A stretch of 64,000 nucleotides of DNA from Candidatus Nitrotoga sp. MKT (GTDB lineage Bacteria > Pseudomonadota > Gammaproteobacteria > Burkholderiales > Gallionellaceae): positions 310,001 through 374,000 of the forward strand of contig QFXH01000001.1 in NCBI GenBank assembly GCA_003402345.1, given 5' to 3'. The notes beneath the pieces are model-generated. The model had not been told where the DNA came from, ran no database searches, and saw nothing but the letters and a program-made list of their open reading frames with translations. The position numbers were made by a program, and so were the translations under genes. Shown in pieces: positions 19,165 to 28,052 of the stretch; the stretch's first letter is position 1, and the number at the start of each line of letters is the position of its first letter.

Positions 19165-19223
19165 AAAAACGAGTATATTTTTTGTAATACACTGTAATAA
19201 TGAGATGAAATAAAATAAAACAT

Positions 19224-19241
19224 ATCCTAAGTGGGATTTTT
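19224..19241 (+). terminator. Weak hairpin with U tract between the FIST genes
   Basis: ATCC (19224-19227) and GGAT (19234-19237) can pair, with TTTTT following. The stem is only 4 bp, so it may be a partial terminator that lowers read-through from FIST copy 1 into copy 2, or nothing at all. Confidence 0.25.
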
Positions 19242-19383
19242 ATACAGGAATTTCGTAAGCAAGTAGTGCACTTACGTGAAGTGACAATACTTGAAATGAG
19301 CAGTTTGCGTTGGATGTAGTAATTAGCGTTGAATTGATTGTGAATATAGTTTTGATGTTCCTTTTAAATTAAAGAGATATTTT

Positions 19384-20499
19384 ATGAAAGTCAGTCAAAT
19401 TCGCTGGTCTGAAAAAACTGGATGGGAGCGGACCTCAAATTTTTTTGCAGATGCCGATTTAGTGTTGGTATTTGCTGATAATGATTATTTTCAAACTGAT
19501 AACTGCTATATTCAATTACAAAAAATGTTCTTACAAGCTCATATTATCGGGTGCTCTACTTCGGGTAACGTGATGGGCGTAACCATCAGCGATGGGGATG
19601 TGGTTGCCACTGTAGTCAAGCTGGAACGATCCAATATCAAAATGGCATTGATTGATTTAGATTCAGGTACAGAAACGAAGGAACTAGGAGTGTCCCTGAT
19701 GGCCAAGTTGGTTGATTCTGACTTGCGTCATGTGATCGTTCTTTCAGATGGCCAAAAAGTCAATGGTAGCGATCTGGCAAGAGGATTAAACCAAGCGGGG
19801 ATACCGGTCACCGGCGGTTTGGCAGGCGATGGTGAACGGTTTGGGGAAACCTGGGTGATGGCGGATGCCCCTGCCAAGACTAAGCGCATTGCTGCCTTAG
19901 GCTTTTATGGCGACGTTACCATCAAAAGTGGATGTTTTGCCGGCTGTGAAGAATTCGGTGCCAAGCGGACCATCACTAAGTCTAAAGAAAATGTGATTTA
20001 TGAAATTGATGGTGAGCCAGCACTGGATCTCTATAAAAAATATTTGGGTGAACAGGCTAAAGAGCTTCCCGCCAGTGGTTTGCGATTTCCCTTAAGCATT
20101 CAGGCGAGTACAGGGGACAAGGCTGTGATACGCACTTTATTGGCGGTAGACGAAGTTTCACATAGCTTGACTTTTGCTGGTGATACGCCTCAAGGCCATC
20201 TTTGCAAACTGATGCGTACCAATCTAGATAGCTTAATCGAGAGCGCTGGCTTGGCTGCTACTGAAGCGCAGCCAGCCAGCCAGATTGCAACTGGCTTATG
20301 TCTACTGGTAAGTTGTGTCGGAAGGCGTTTGGTAATGGGGCAGATGACTGAAGATGAGTTAGATATCGTACAAGAAAAACTGGGTACTGAAACTTTCATC
20401 ACCGGTTTTTATTCTTACGGCGAACTGGCTCCGTTTAGTGATGTCATGCAGTGTCAATTGCATAACCAGACTATGACGTTGACTACTATTTACGAATAA
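19384..20499 (+). CDS. FIST-domain sensory protein, copy 2
   Basis: 371 residues, with FIST_N and FIST_C aligned nearly end to end with copy 1. Shared blocks include MKxSQIRWSEKxGWE at the start, VTGGLAGDGERFGETWVMADAPAKT and GFYSYGELAPF at the end; many positions in the first half differ. This is tandem duplication followed by divergence. It is separated from copy 1 by 219 AT-rich nt but lies only 9 nt before the hybrid kinase, so copy 2 is the likelier direct partner of the kinase. The two copies may respond to different ligands or tune one another (inference). Confidence 0.9.
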   Translation: MKVSQIRWSEKTGWERTSNFFADADLVLVFADNDYFQTDNCYIQLQKMFLQAHIIGCSTSGNVMGVTISDGDVVATVVKLERSNIKMALIDLDSGTETKELGVSLMAKLVDSDLRHVIVLSDGQKVNGSDLARGLNQAGIPVTGGLAGDGERFGETWVMADAPAKTKRIAALGFYGDVTIKSGCFAGCEEFGAKRTITKSKENVIYEIDGEPALDLYKKYLGEQAKELPASGLRFPLSIQASTGDKAVIRTLLAVDEVSHSLTFAGDTPQGHLCKLMRTNLDSLIESAGLAATEAQPASQIATGLCLLVSCVGRRLVMGQMTEDELDIVQEKLGTETFITGFYSYGELAPFSDVMQCQLHNQTMTLTTIYE

Positions 20500-20508
20500 A
20501 CTCATTCC

Positions 20509-23500
20509 ATGCATCGTTTACTTAAACGTCAGTTACAGCGCCATTTAGGAAAGGATTTTCAGCCTGATGAGACAATGGGGGCATTTTTAAAGATCATCGA
20601 TAGCTATTATCAAGAGGTGGAGAGAGAGCAGCGCTTGCTGCAGAACGTCCTACTTATAAATACCGCCGAACTCAATGCGGTGAATGAGCATATGCGTATT
20701 CAGAACGCTGAAATAACGCGCACTTTGCTTAATACTTTGAGTGATGGTGTGTACGCTACCGATATGCAGGGGAAAGTTACATTCATGAATGTTGCTGCCG
20801 AAAAAATAATTGGTAGGAGTGAGCAAGAGCTCATCGGACACCCAATTCATGAAATCGTACAACATCATCTCCCGGATGGATCAGTATTCCCCGCTGAACG
20901 TTGTCCACAATTTGTAGTGATTCGGCGCGGTGAATCAATTAATGGTAGTGGTCATTTTATAGGACGTGATGGCAGTTTTATTCCGGTGGAATATTTATCG
21001 CGTCCAATCATGGTAGGAGGTAAATTTATTGGTGCGCTAGTATCGTTTCAAGATATTAGTTTACGCCAGAAAACGGAAAATAATTTACGAATAGCCTATG
21101 ACAGCTTAAGAGAAACACTGAGTGAGCTGGAATTTCAAAAATATGCTCTGGATCAGCATGCTATCGTAAGCATGGCCGATCCGAGCGGAAAAATTACCTA
21201 TGCCAACAGTAAATTCTGCGCCCTTAGTCTATATGATCGCGAGGAATTGTTGGGACAAGATCATCGTATCTTGAATTCAGGCCACCACCCACACGCATTC
21301 TTCGAGGAAATGTGGAAAGTCATCAGTCATGGCCAAATTTGGCATGGAGAGGTGAGAAACCGTCGCAAAGATGGCATCTACTACTGGGTAGACTCCACAA
21401 TCATTCCATTATTGAATGACCAAGGAAGGCCATTACGATATATCTCTATCCGTACAGACATTACTGCACGTAAGGCAATAGAGATTCAAATAGAAGAGCA
21501 GCGAGCTTTTTACGAGCAAATAAGCGAAACACTGGATGAGGGTTTGCTTGTGCAGGATGTAAATGGGCGATGCATCTACATGAATTCAGAAGCTGAACGT
21601 TTACTAGGATGGTCGCGTGCAGAATTCATAAATAAGCCTGTGCATGACACAATTCACAAACAGACCGCAGACGGACATCCGTTATTAGAGTGCGATTGCC
21701 CAATCATATTGGGGGCGAAAGTAAAAGGAGGTGTGAGCCTCGACGATCAGGTCTTTTTACACAAAAATGGTACAGTGTTTCCAGTGGAAGTATCTTCCCG
21801 GGTGTTTATGCGTAAAGGTGTAATTGATTCTGTTGTGGTGGCATTTCAGGATATTTCGGAGCGAAAAAAAAGTGAATTTTGTATTCAGCGGACTCAAGAG
21901 CGGCTTAATCTTGCTTTGGAGGGTTCCAATTTAGCATTGTGGGACATAGATATTGCAAGTAATCGCATTTACTTCAGTAGTAAATGGGCGGAAATGTTGG
22001 GTGGAGTGTCAGAAGAAACCTTGATGACGGCGGAGAGCCTGCTCAATGATATTCATCCAGAAGATCGCGAACAAGTACAACGATTGTGGATCCCTATTTT
22101 GAAAGGGCTGGTACCTCATTATTCGGTTGAATGCCGAATAAAATGTCGAAATGGCGAGTGGTTGTGGGTATACACACGAGGTAAAGTAGTAGAGCGTGAT
22201 ACGGCAGGGCGCGCGGTGCGTCTGACCGGTACCTGTGCTAATGTCACTGAGAAAAAGCGGGCGGAAGAGGCATTATATAAGTCCGAGACCAAGCTGCGCA
22301 CATTGTACGATTCAACTAGTGACGCGGTGATGCTACTAGACGAAAAGGGATTTTTCGATTGCAATTTGGCGACATTGCAGATGTTTGGATGCGTATCACG
22401 GGAATACTTTTGTTCACAGCATCCGGCAGATTTATCGCCCGAGAAGCAACCTGGCGGCCTAGATTCAATGATATTAGCGAACAAGCAGATTGCAATAGCA
22501 ATGAAGGAAGGAAGTAACCGTTTCGAATGGGTGCATAAACGCGCGGACAATGGTAATACTTTTGATGCGGATGTTTTACTCAATGTCATGACGCTAGACG
22601 ACAGGCCAGTTCTACAAGCGACTGTGCGTGACGTTACTCAACGCAAGCAGGTAGAAAATGCATTACGGCAATCAAAAACGATCGCGGAACAGGCAAGCAA
22701 GATCAAGAGCGATTTTTTGGCCAATATGAGTCACGAGATACGTACCCCGATGAACGGCATTATTGGTATGACCGGATTGGCGCTCGATACTGAATTAACC
22801 CCAGAGCAACGCGAGTATTTGGATTTGGTAAAAATTTCCGCTGACTCTTTACTCCATATTGTTAACGATATTTTAGATTTCTCTAAGATCGAATCGGGCA
22901 AGATGGAAATTGAGACGGTGGAGTTTTCATTGGAGCATATGTTGCGCGATACGATAAAGCTGTTAGCAGTACGCGCGCACCAGAAAAATTTAGAGCTGAT
23001 ACTGAATATTGCCACCGATGTGCCGGATCGTGTATTTGGAGATCCTGGCCGTTTGCGCCAGGTTATTGTTAATTTAGTCAATAATGCCATTAAATTCACG
23101 GAATTTGGCGAAGTTGAAGTGTCAGTTCGCCTTGCCGATGATGTGCAGAAAATGAGCGCCAAGTTGAATTTTAGTGTACGTGACACTGGCATCGGTATAC
23201 CTCAAGAAAAATTCCAAACTATTTTTAATTCATTCTCGCAGGCAGACACTTCAACTACCCGTAAATATGGTGGAACCGGTCTGGGTCTAACCATTTCAGC
23301 CCAGATCATTGGATTGATGGGGGGGCAGATTGAATTGGATAGCGAGGTGGGAAGGGGTAGTACATTCCGTTTCACAATTGACTTGCCAGTAAATCTCGGA
23401 GCTGCCCATAGCCAATATCAATGTTTCGGACGAATTACCGGTATGCATATTTTGGTAGTGGATGACAACGCCACCAACCGTAAATTGATGTTCAAGATAT

Positions 23501-24612
23501 TGAGTAACTGGAAGATGTTACCGACTGTAGTAAGCAGTGGTGAAGAAGCGTTGGCCGAAATGCAGCGTGCAACAGCTTCTGGGCAGCCTTATTCACTTGC
23601 GATACTTGATTTACAAATGCCGGATATGGATGGTTTTGAGCTGGCCGACCGCATTCGCCGACACCCACAATATGTTAAAGCAATAGTGATGATGTTAACG
23701 TCGGAAGGGCAACACGGGTATACGGCGAAATGTCAAGAATTGGGCATTAGCAGCTATTTAACGAAACCTATATCGCAATCTGAATTGCTCAATGCCATCA
23801 TGATTGCGTTAGGCGAGCCGAAGCCACAAATGGCGCAACTCATCACACGTCATTCACTGCAAGAATCGCGACGTAAACTAAAGTTGCTATTGGCAGAAGA
23901 CAATGCGGTGAATCAAATACTGGCGATCCGGTTACTGGAAAAATCGGGACATACTGTAACCGTGGCAAATAATGGCTTCGAGGCCGTGCAATACTGGCAG
24001 AATGAACAATTTGATGCAATTCTGATGGATATTGATATGCCAGAGATGAATGGATATGAGGCGACCCAGCGTATCCGCGAACAGGAACAAGAAAACGGTA
24101 CGCATATTCCCATTGTCGCAATGACCGCTCATGCGATGGTGGGAGTACGTGATGAATGTTTAAGTCATGGCATGGATGGTTATCTGTCCAAACCTATTGA
24201 TATGGTAGCATTGTGGTGCGAACTAGATAAGGTGATGCAAAATATTAAGGATGAAGCTAGCACACAAGCTCTGTCTTCTGTGCAGTTGCCTGTAGCAGAC
24301 TTTAAAAAAATACGACAAACGGTGGATAATAATCGTGAGTTGTTCGATGAGATCGTAAATATATTTCTAGCTGATGCGCCTCCCTATGTACAACGTATCA
24401 AAACAGCAGTTAATGAAGGAGATGTCACGACAGTGCGCCACAGCGCCCACGCGCTTAAAGGCATGGTTGGCGCATTTGCTGCTGGGCGTACCATGCATGC
24501 TATTAATTTGGTTGAGCACGGAATCGGGCAATCCGAATTAATTGATGCGGTGGCTGAGCTTGAAGCGTCACTGTTCGAATTGCAAGCTAGTCTTCGTTCT
24601 TACAAATGGTGA
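20509..24612 (+). CDS. Hybrid histidine kinase: five PAS, HisKA, HATPase, two receivers, HPt
   Basis: 1367 residues with no membrane segments, so cytoplasmic. A coiled N-terminal region beginning MHRLLKRQLQRHLG is followed by five PAS/PAC units (about 70-185, 205-325, 335-455, 465-590, 600-715). HisKA has H742 in NMSHEIRTP. HATPase_c has N, G1 (DTGIGIP) and G2 (GGTGLGLTI) boxes. Receiver 1 has D1034, receiver 2 D1174, and the C-terminal HPt has H1314 (HSAHALKG). All four phospho-relay residues are present, a full H-D-D-H chain. It lies 9 nt after FIST copy 2 and is probably controlled by it. Candidate outputs are the upstream HD-GYP regulator or an unlinked regulator. Confidence 0.93.
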   Translation: MHRLLKRQLQRHLGKDFQPDETMGAFLKIIDSYYQEVEREQRLLQNVLLINTAELNAVNEHMRIQNAEITRTLLNTLSDGVYATDMQGKVTFMNVAAEKIIGRSEQELIGHPIHEIVQHHLPDGSVFPAERCPQFVVIRRGESINGSGHFIGRDGSFIPVEYLSRPIMVGGKFIGALVSFQDISLRQKTENNLRIAYDSLRETLSELEFQKYALDQHAIVSMADPSGKITYANSKFCALSLYDREELLGQDHRILNSGHHPHAFFEEMWKVISHGQIWHGEVRNRRKDGIYYWVDSTIIPLLNDQGRPLRYISIRTDITARKAIEIQIEEQRAFYEQISETLDEGLLVQDVNGRCIYMNSEAERLLGWSRAEFINKPVHDTIHKQTADGHPLLECDCPIILGAKVKGGVSLDDQVFLHKNGTVFPVEVSSRVFMRKGVIDSVVVAFQDISERKKSEFCIQRTQERLNLALEGSNLALWDIDIASNRIYFSSKWAEMLGGVSEETLMTAESLLNDIHPEDREQVQRLWIPILKGLVPHYSVECRIKCRNGEWLWVYTRGKVVERDTAGRAVRLTGTCANVTEKKRAEEALYKSETKLRTLYDSTSDAVMLLDEKGFFDCNLATLQMFGCVSREYFCSQHPADLSPEKQPGGLDSMILANKQIAIAMKEGSNRFEWVHKRADNGNTFDADVLLNVMTLDDRPVLQATVRDVTQRKQVENALRQSKTIAEQASKIKSDFLANMSHEIRTPMNGIIGMTGLALDTELTPEQREYLDLVKISADSLLHIVNDILDFSKIESGKMEIETVEFSLEHMLRDTIKLLAVRAHQKNLELILNIATDVPDRVFGDPGRLRQVIVNLVNNAIKFTEFGEVEVSVRLADDVQKMSAKLNFSVRDTGIGIPQEKFQTIFNSFSQADTSTTRKYGGTGLGLTISAQIIGLMGGQIELDSEVGRGSTFRFTIDLPVNLGAAHSQYQCFGRITGMHILVVDDNATNRKLMFKILSNWKMLPTVVSSGEEALAEMQRATASGQPYSLAILDLQMPDMDGFELADRIRRHPQYVKAIVMMLTSEGQHGYTAKCQELGISSYLTKPISQSELLNAIMIALGEPKPQMAQLITRHSLQESRRKLKLLLAEDNAVNQILAIRLLEKSGHTVTVANNGFEAVQYWQNEQFDAILMDIDMPEMNGYEATQRIREQEQENGTHIPIVAMTAHAMVGVRDECLSHGMDGYLSKPIDMVALWCELDKVMQNIKDEASTQALSSVQLPVADFKKIRQTVDNNRELFDEIVNIFLADAPPYVQRIKTAVNEGDVTTVRHSAHALKGMVGAFAAGRTMHAINLVEHGIGQSELIDAVAELEASLFELQASLRSYKW

Positions 24613-24693
24613 TTAGTGTTATTGGGTAATTTTGGAAGTTTGCCGGGCGCTGCCTGTAATCAATAGGTTTATTTGTAGTAATCGCGACATCAT

Positions 24694-24729
24694 CTGACAG
24701 TTACCCGATTTGATCGAAGTGACTGTCAG
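24694..24729. repeat. Inverted repeat between convergent signalling genes
   Basis: Perfect 8-bp arms CTGACAGT (24694-24701) and ACTGTCAG (24722-24729) surround a 20-nt loop in the 215-nt gap between the hybrid kinase and the GGDEF-EAL gene. There is no U tract, so it is not a standard intrinsic terminator. It could be a protein site or an RNA structure that ends both transcripts. Confidence 0.45.
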
Positions 24730-24827
24730 TTCAGATTCAGCTATTCAATGTGGTGATTTTATCGTGCCACGCCTCCTTTCCGTCACACAAGTTTGCATCG
24801 GTGTACGCCCACTACACCCTCTTTCCT

Positions 24828-26585
24828 TTATTTCGATTGGTATGACCACTGACCATCTACCTCATAGCCAGACGCCAGCAGACTGTTAATTTTTTCGGGT
24901 GGCATCGGCTTGCTAAAGTAATAACCTTGTATCTCGTCACACTCTTGATCTTTCAGAAAAGAGAGCTGCTCGGCTGTTTCCACTCCTTCAGCGATTACTT
25001 TCAGCTTAAGTGTGCGCGCCATATTAATGATCGTACTAACAATCACGGCATCGTCCGAATCAACTGTTATATCGCGCACAAATGATTGGTCGATCTTAAG
25101 CTTATCAATGGGGAAACGCTTGAGGAAACTTAAGCTGGAATAGCCAGTACCAAAGTCGTCCACTGCGAGTTTTAATCCCATTGCCTTTAATTCCAATAAC
25201 AGCGCAATCGACACTTCAGCATTGTGCATGACAGCACTTTCGGTAATTTCCAGCTCAAGACCCGAGGGATCGAGTTCATATTCACGTAAAATTTCCTTAA
25301 TCATTTCGCCAAAATTATTTTGGCGAAACTGTACTGCCGATAGGTTCACCGCTACAGTAATCTTCGGTAAACCTAACATACGCCACTCGCTATTCTGCCG
25401 ACAAGCCTCACGTAAGACCCATTCACCAATTGGAATAATCAAACCAGCCTCTTCTGCAATTGGAATAAAATATTCTGGCGGAACCATTCCAATCTCAGGA
25501 TTATTCCATCGCAATAATGCTTCTACACCAATGATGCGGCCGCTACGCAAATTCATCTGAGGCTGATAATGTAAACAAAACCCTTGTTGTTCTATTGCAT
25601 GGCACAGTTTCCGTTCGATCGACATTCGCTCAAGCGCAAGCTGATTCATTTCATTAGTGAAGAACTGGTAGTTATTGCGTCCATTTTTTTTAGCATGGTA
25701 CATTGCAGCATCAGCATACTTAATCAAACTGTCTCCATCGCATCCATCTTCTGGAAAAATGCTGATGCCAATACTAGTGGTTATTTTTATTTCATTGCCA
25801 TCTATGATGCACAGGCCAGAGATGGCATCTATCAATTTAACCGCAATATCGGTAGCATCATCCACAGTTCCCAAATCCGGCAACATAATGACAAACTCGT
25901 CGCCACCCCGCCTGCTTACTGTATCGCTAGCGCGGCTCACACTGCTAATTCGTTTAGCGACCTCCTGCAATAATTTATCACCAACAAGATGACCCAGCAT
26001 GTCATTAATAGCTTTAAAATGATCAAGATCTAGGCACATGACTGCCACTTTGTGTTTTTCACGGCTAGCATGGGAAATAGCCTGAGCTAAGCGATCTTGT
26101 AATAACAGGCCATTAGGCAGATTGGTGAGAAAGTCATGCAGCACGACATAAGCCATACGTTCTTCTGCCGCTTTACGCTCGCTGATATCGGAAAAAACGC
26201 CGATATAGTAGTTGATCTCGCCGCGGTCGTTTTTCATTGTGCTGATGCTCAAACACTCGGCGTAACTTTCATCATTTTTTCGTCGGCTGATCACCTCACC
26301 CTGCCAGTATCCGGTCTCGTTAATGCTGCACCATGTATCATCATGGTTGAACGCGTCATTCATCAAGCCAAGGTGTAGCAGATTCAGGTTCTTACCTATT
26401 AAATCATTCGCACTGTAACCGGTAATGGTAGAAAAAGCCGGGTTAATAAACAACATGTTTTTATCGGCATCCGTAACAATTATGCCTTCATGTACGTTAT
26501 TGAATATATGCGCGAATAGCCTAAGTTGCTTCTCCTTTTGACGTACGCTATCGCTCTCTTGTCCCGAACTAGATAAGTCCTGCAT
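24828..26585 (-). CDS. PAS-GGDEF-EAL c-di-GMP turnover protein
   Basis: 585 residues, no membrane segments. PAS/PAC (about 20-135), GGDEF (about 145-305, with intact RRGGDEF) and EAL (about 320-570, with GVEALLRW, ITESA, VDDFGTGYSSL and VIAEGVET) suggest both diguanylate cyclase and phosphodiesterase activity could exist. Which dominates cannot be told. ATG 26585 is preferred; an in-frame GTG at 26594 lacks an RBS. It lies 117 nt downstream of the receiver-like gene that overlaps luxI, all on the minus strand, so it may belong to the quorum-sensing transcript. It is convergent with the hybrid kinase. Confidence 0.92.
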   Translation of the reverse strand: MQDLSSSGQESDSVRQKEKQLRLFAHIFNNVHEGIIVTDADKNMLFINPAFSTITGYSANDLIGKNLNLLHLGLMNDAFNHDDTWCSINETGYWQGEVISRRKNDESYAECLSISTMKNDRGEINYYIGVFSDISERKAAEERMAYVVLHDFLTNLPNGLLLQDRLAQAISHASREKHKVAVMCLDLDHFKAINDMLGHLVGDKLLQEVAKRISSVSRASDTVSRRGGDEFVIMLPDLGTVDDATDIAVKLIDAISGLCIIDGNEIKITTSIGISIFPEDGCDGDSLIKYADAAMYHAKKNGRNNYQFFTNEMNQLALERMSIERKLCHAIEQQGFCLHYQPQMNLRSGRIIGVEALLRWNNPEIGMVPPEYFIPIAEEAGLIIPIGEWVLREACRQNSEWRMLGLPKITVAVNLSAVQFRQNNFGEMIKEILREYELDPSGLELEITESAVMHNAEVSIALLLELKAMGLKLAVDDFGTGYSSLSFLKRFPIDKLKIDQSFVRDITVDSDDAVIVSTIINMARTLKLKVIAEGVETAEQLSFLKDQECDEIQGYYFSKPMPPEKINSLLASGYEVDGQWSYQSK

Positions 26586-26702
26586 TAATATCACTCATTA
26601 TCTTGGTTAATCAAGTTAGGCATCAGGTCGAAGGAAGCTCGAGATCTGTGATTCCAATTAGACTGACGAAAAACTCTGCGTACTATAACTGCCGTCTTCA
26701 TA

Positions 26703-27152
26703 TCAACTTTGTCCCGAGTATTCAAAAATAATGGGCTCCAGAGGCTGATGCTCGCATGCATCACGCAATAGAGCGGCCGTTTCACTCAAGGCAAGTTCCT
26801 TTAAACGGCAGCGCATGCGCCAAACTCCGTCATCAGATTCGGAAACGCCACAGGAATGGTTGGCCATGCTGCACTCTGCACTTTCCGCCGCTACAGGAGT
26901 ACCCACGTAATTTAATGCGGCTACCGGCAGATTCGGAAAGAGGCGTCTGGCCTCACGCACCCATTCCAGCAAACGCGCTTGCTGGGAGCAATCGCAAACA
27001 TTACCATCTACCAGCACCATGTCGTATTGCTCCAAATCTGGCTCAGGCATATCCGCCCATGCTTGCTGGACTAACTGATGCCTGGATTTTTCCAACATCT
27101 GATTCAAGATGCGACGGGTGCCTGATGCTTCTCCGAGTAACAAAATATTCAT
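26703..27152 (-). CDS. Receiver-like small protein coupled to luxI, unknown
   Basis: 149 residues. The first 65 residues look like a decayed CheY fold: MNILLLGEASGTRRILNQML, then EQYDMVLVDGN where a receiver has its phospho-Asp strand, then AARRLFPNLPVAAL-like strands. The acidic pair after strand 1 and the conserved Lys are not evident, so phosphorylation is doubtful. The C-terminal half has several cysteines and a WRMRCRLKELALSETAALL helix. The start overlaps the luxI stop (ATGA at 27149-27152), so it is translationally coupled to AHL synthase. I do not recognise a named family; the receiver resemblance is by eye only. Confidence 0.65.
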   Translation of the reverse strand: MNILLLGEASGTRRILNQMLEKSRHQLVQQAWADMPEPDLEQYDMVLVDGNVCDCSQQARLLEWVREARRLFPNLPVAALNYVGTPVAAESAECSMANHSCGVSESDDGVWRMRCRLKELALSETAALLRDACEHQPLEPIIFEYSGQS

Positions 27153-27763
27153 GCGGCTAACCTCAGTGCATGCTCGGGCAAAGTACCAAACAGGGCAAAC
27201 TCTGTAATCTCGTCAATTTCTAACGTGCAGGCTACTGTTAAAACTTTACCTATTTTTATCGGGGCGCCTAACCTAGTTATGCTTAGCCCCAGCTTGCGAA
27301 ACATCCGCTCAACTGCCACACTCGTAACTGAAACATATCGCTCTATTCCGTTTTTTTGAGCAAACCTCACAGCTGCCTGAATCATCTGGATAGGAATGTT
27401 ACTCAGCCCAAAACCACTACTGCCCAATTTGTCACTTGATATTGCAAATCGGCTTAATTCCCACACGGCAGTTTGTTGCGGTGCTGGCTGTCCGTGCAAG
27501 AGCTGAGGAAAGGTATCTTTCAACATGTTGGGACCGGTAGTAGGCAATAATCGCCAACAACCCTGCACCTCATTCTCTTCGCTTTTTGCCAATACATATA
27601 CGGGGTTAGCCTCATCAAACTCATCATGCTCCATGCCGTTATCACTATTAACATCCCATCCCAAACGGTCATGAAAAACTTCGTGCCTAAGACGGTACAT
27701 TCCCAGCGCTGCCTGATGATCTAGGGATCCATCTCCATGTTGCGCAAGCATTATTTGTCTCAT
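27149..27763 (-). CDS. LuxI family acyl-homoserine-lactone synthase
   Basis: 204 residues with the autoinducer synthase signature: YRLRHEVFHDRLGWDV, EHDEFDEANPVYVLA, WRLLPTTGPNML and WELSRFAI. These contain the conserved Arg, Phe, Trp, Glu, Asp and Arg residues of LuxI enzymes. It makes AHLs from S-adenosylmethionine and an acyl carrier. The RBS GAGGGAAG lies 5 nt before the ATG. A lux box is centred about 75 bp upstream. The cognate LuxR-type gene is 289 nt upstream in the same direction. The acyl chain made cannot be predicted safely. Confidence 0.94.
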   Translation of the reverse strand: MRQIMLAQHGDGSLDHQAALGMYRLRHEVFHDRLGWDVNSDNGMEHDEFDEANPVYVLAKSEENEVQGCWRLLPTTGPNMLKDTFPQLLHGQPAPQQTAVWELSRFAISSDKLGSSGFGLSNIPIQMIQAAVRFAQKNGIERYVSVTSVAVERMFRKLGLSITRLGAPIKIGKVLTVACTLEIDEITEFALFGTLPEHALRLAA

Positions 27764-27817
27764 TTTTCTTCCCTCTGTCGTTAGTTGATGACAGGAGCAA
27801 TGAGACTACGTATCTGA

Positions 27818-27847
27818 ACAGCTAGCTAGCTGTAAGATCTGACAGGG
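27818..27847 (-). promoter_or_regulatory. lux box and overlapping perfect palindrome upstream of luxI
   Basis: CTGTAAGATCTGACAG (27830-27845) fits the CTG-N10-CAG lux-box rule, with 7 of 8 arm positions complementary. Overlapping it is a perfect 16-bp palindrome ACAGCTAGCTAGCTGT at 27818-27833. The box centre lies about 74.5 bp before the luxI ATG, consistent with a class-II position near -42 of a promoter whose transcript starts roughly 30-40 nt before the gene. It is the likely binding site of the adjacent LuxR protein, giving positive feedback. Confidence 0.75.
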
Positions 27848-28052
27848 TTAAATAACAATTAATGGCTATAAACCATCGTTGCACAAGACACTAGGGTTAA
27901 GCGGGGAGTGTTACTTTGAAATAAATATGGGGAGAGTTTGCCTTTCACGGCATCTCGTAGATTTTATAATCTGCTGCACACATTAATCGTGTAATTCTGC
28001 GGGACTCAAATATGGCAATGACCAACCACTATATCGATCCGTCATACAAAAC

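Noticed and set aside
26591-26785. 64-codon minus-strand frame whose stop overlaps the GTG before the GGDEF-EAL gene
   Set aside because: Mostly out-of-frame overlap with the receiver-like gene; no RBS and no recognisable protein features.
27818-27833. The perfect ACAGCTAGCTAGCTGT palindrome as the lux box itself
   Set aside because: It has CAG...CTG rather than CTG-N10-CAG polarity; the overlapping CTGTAAGATCTGACAG fits the lux-box rule better.
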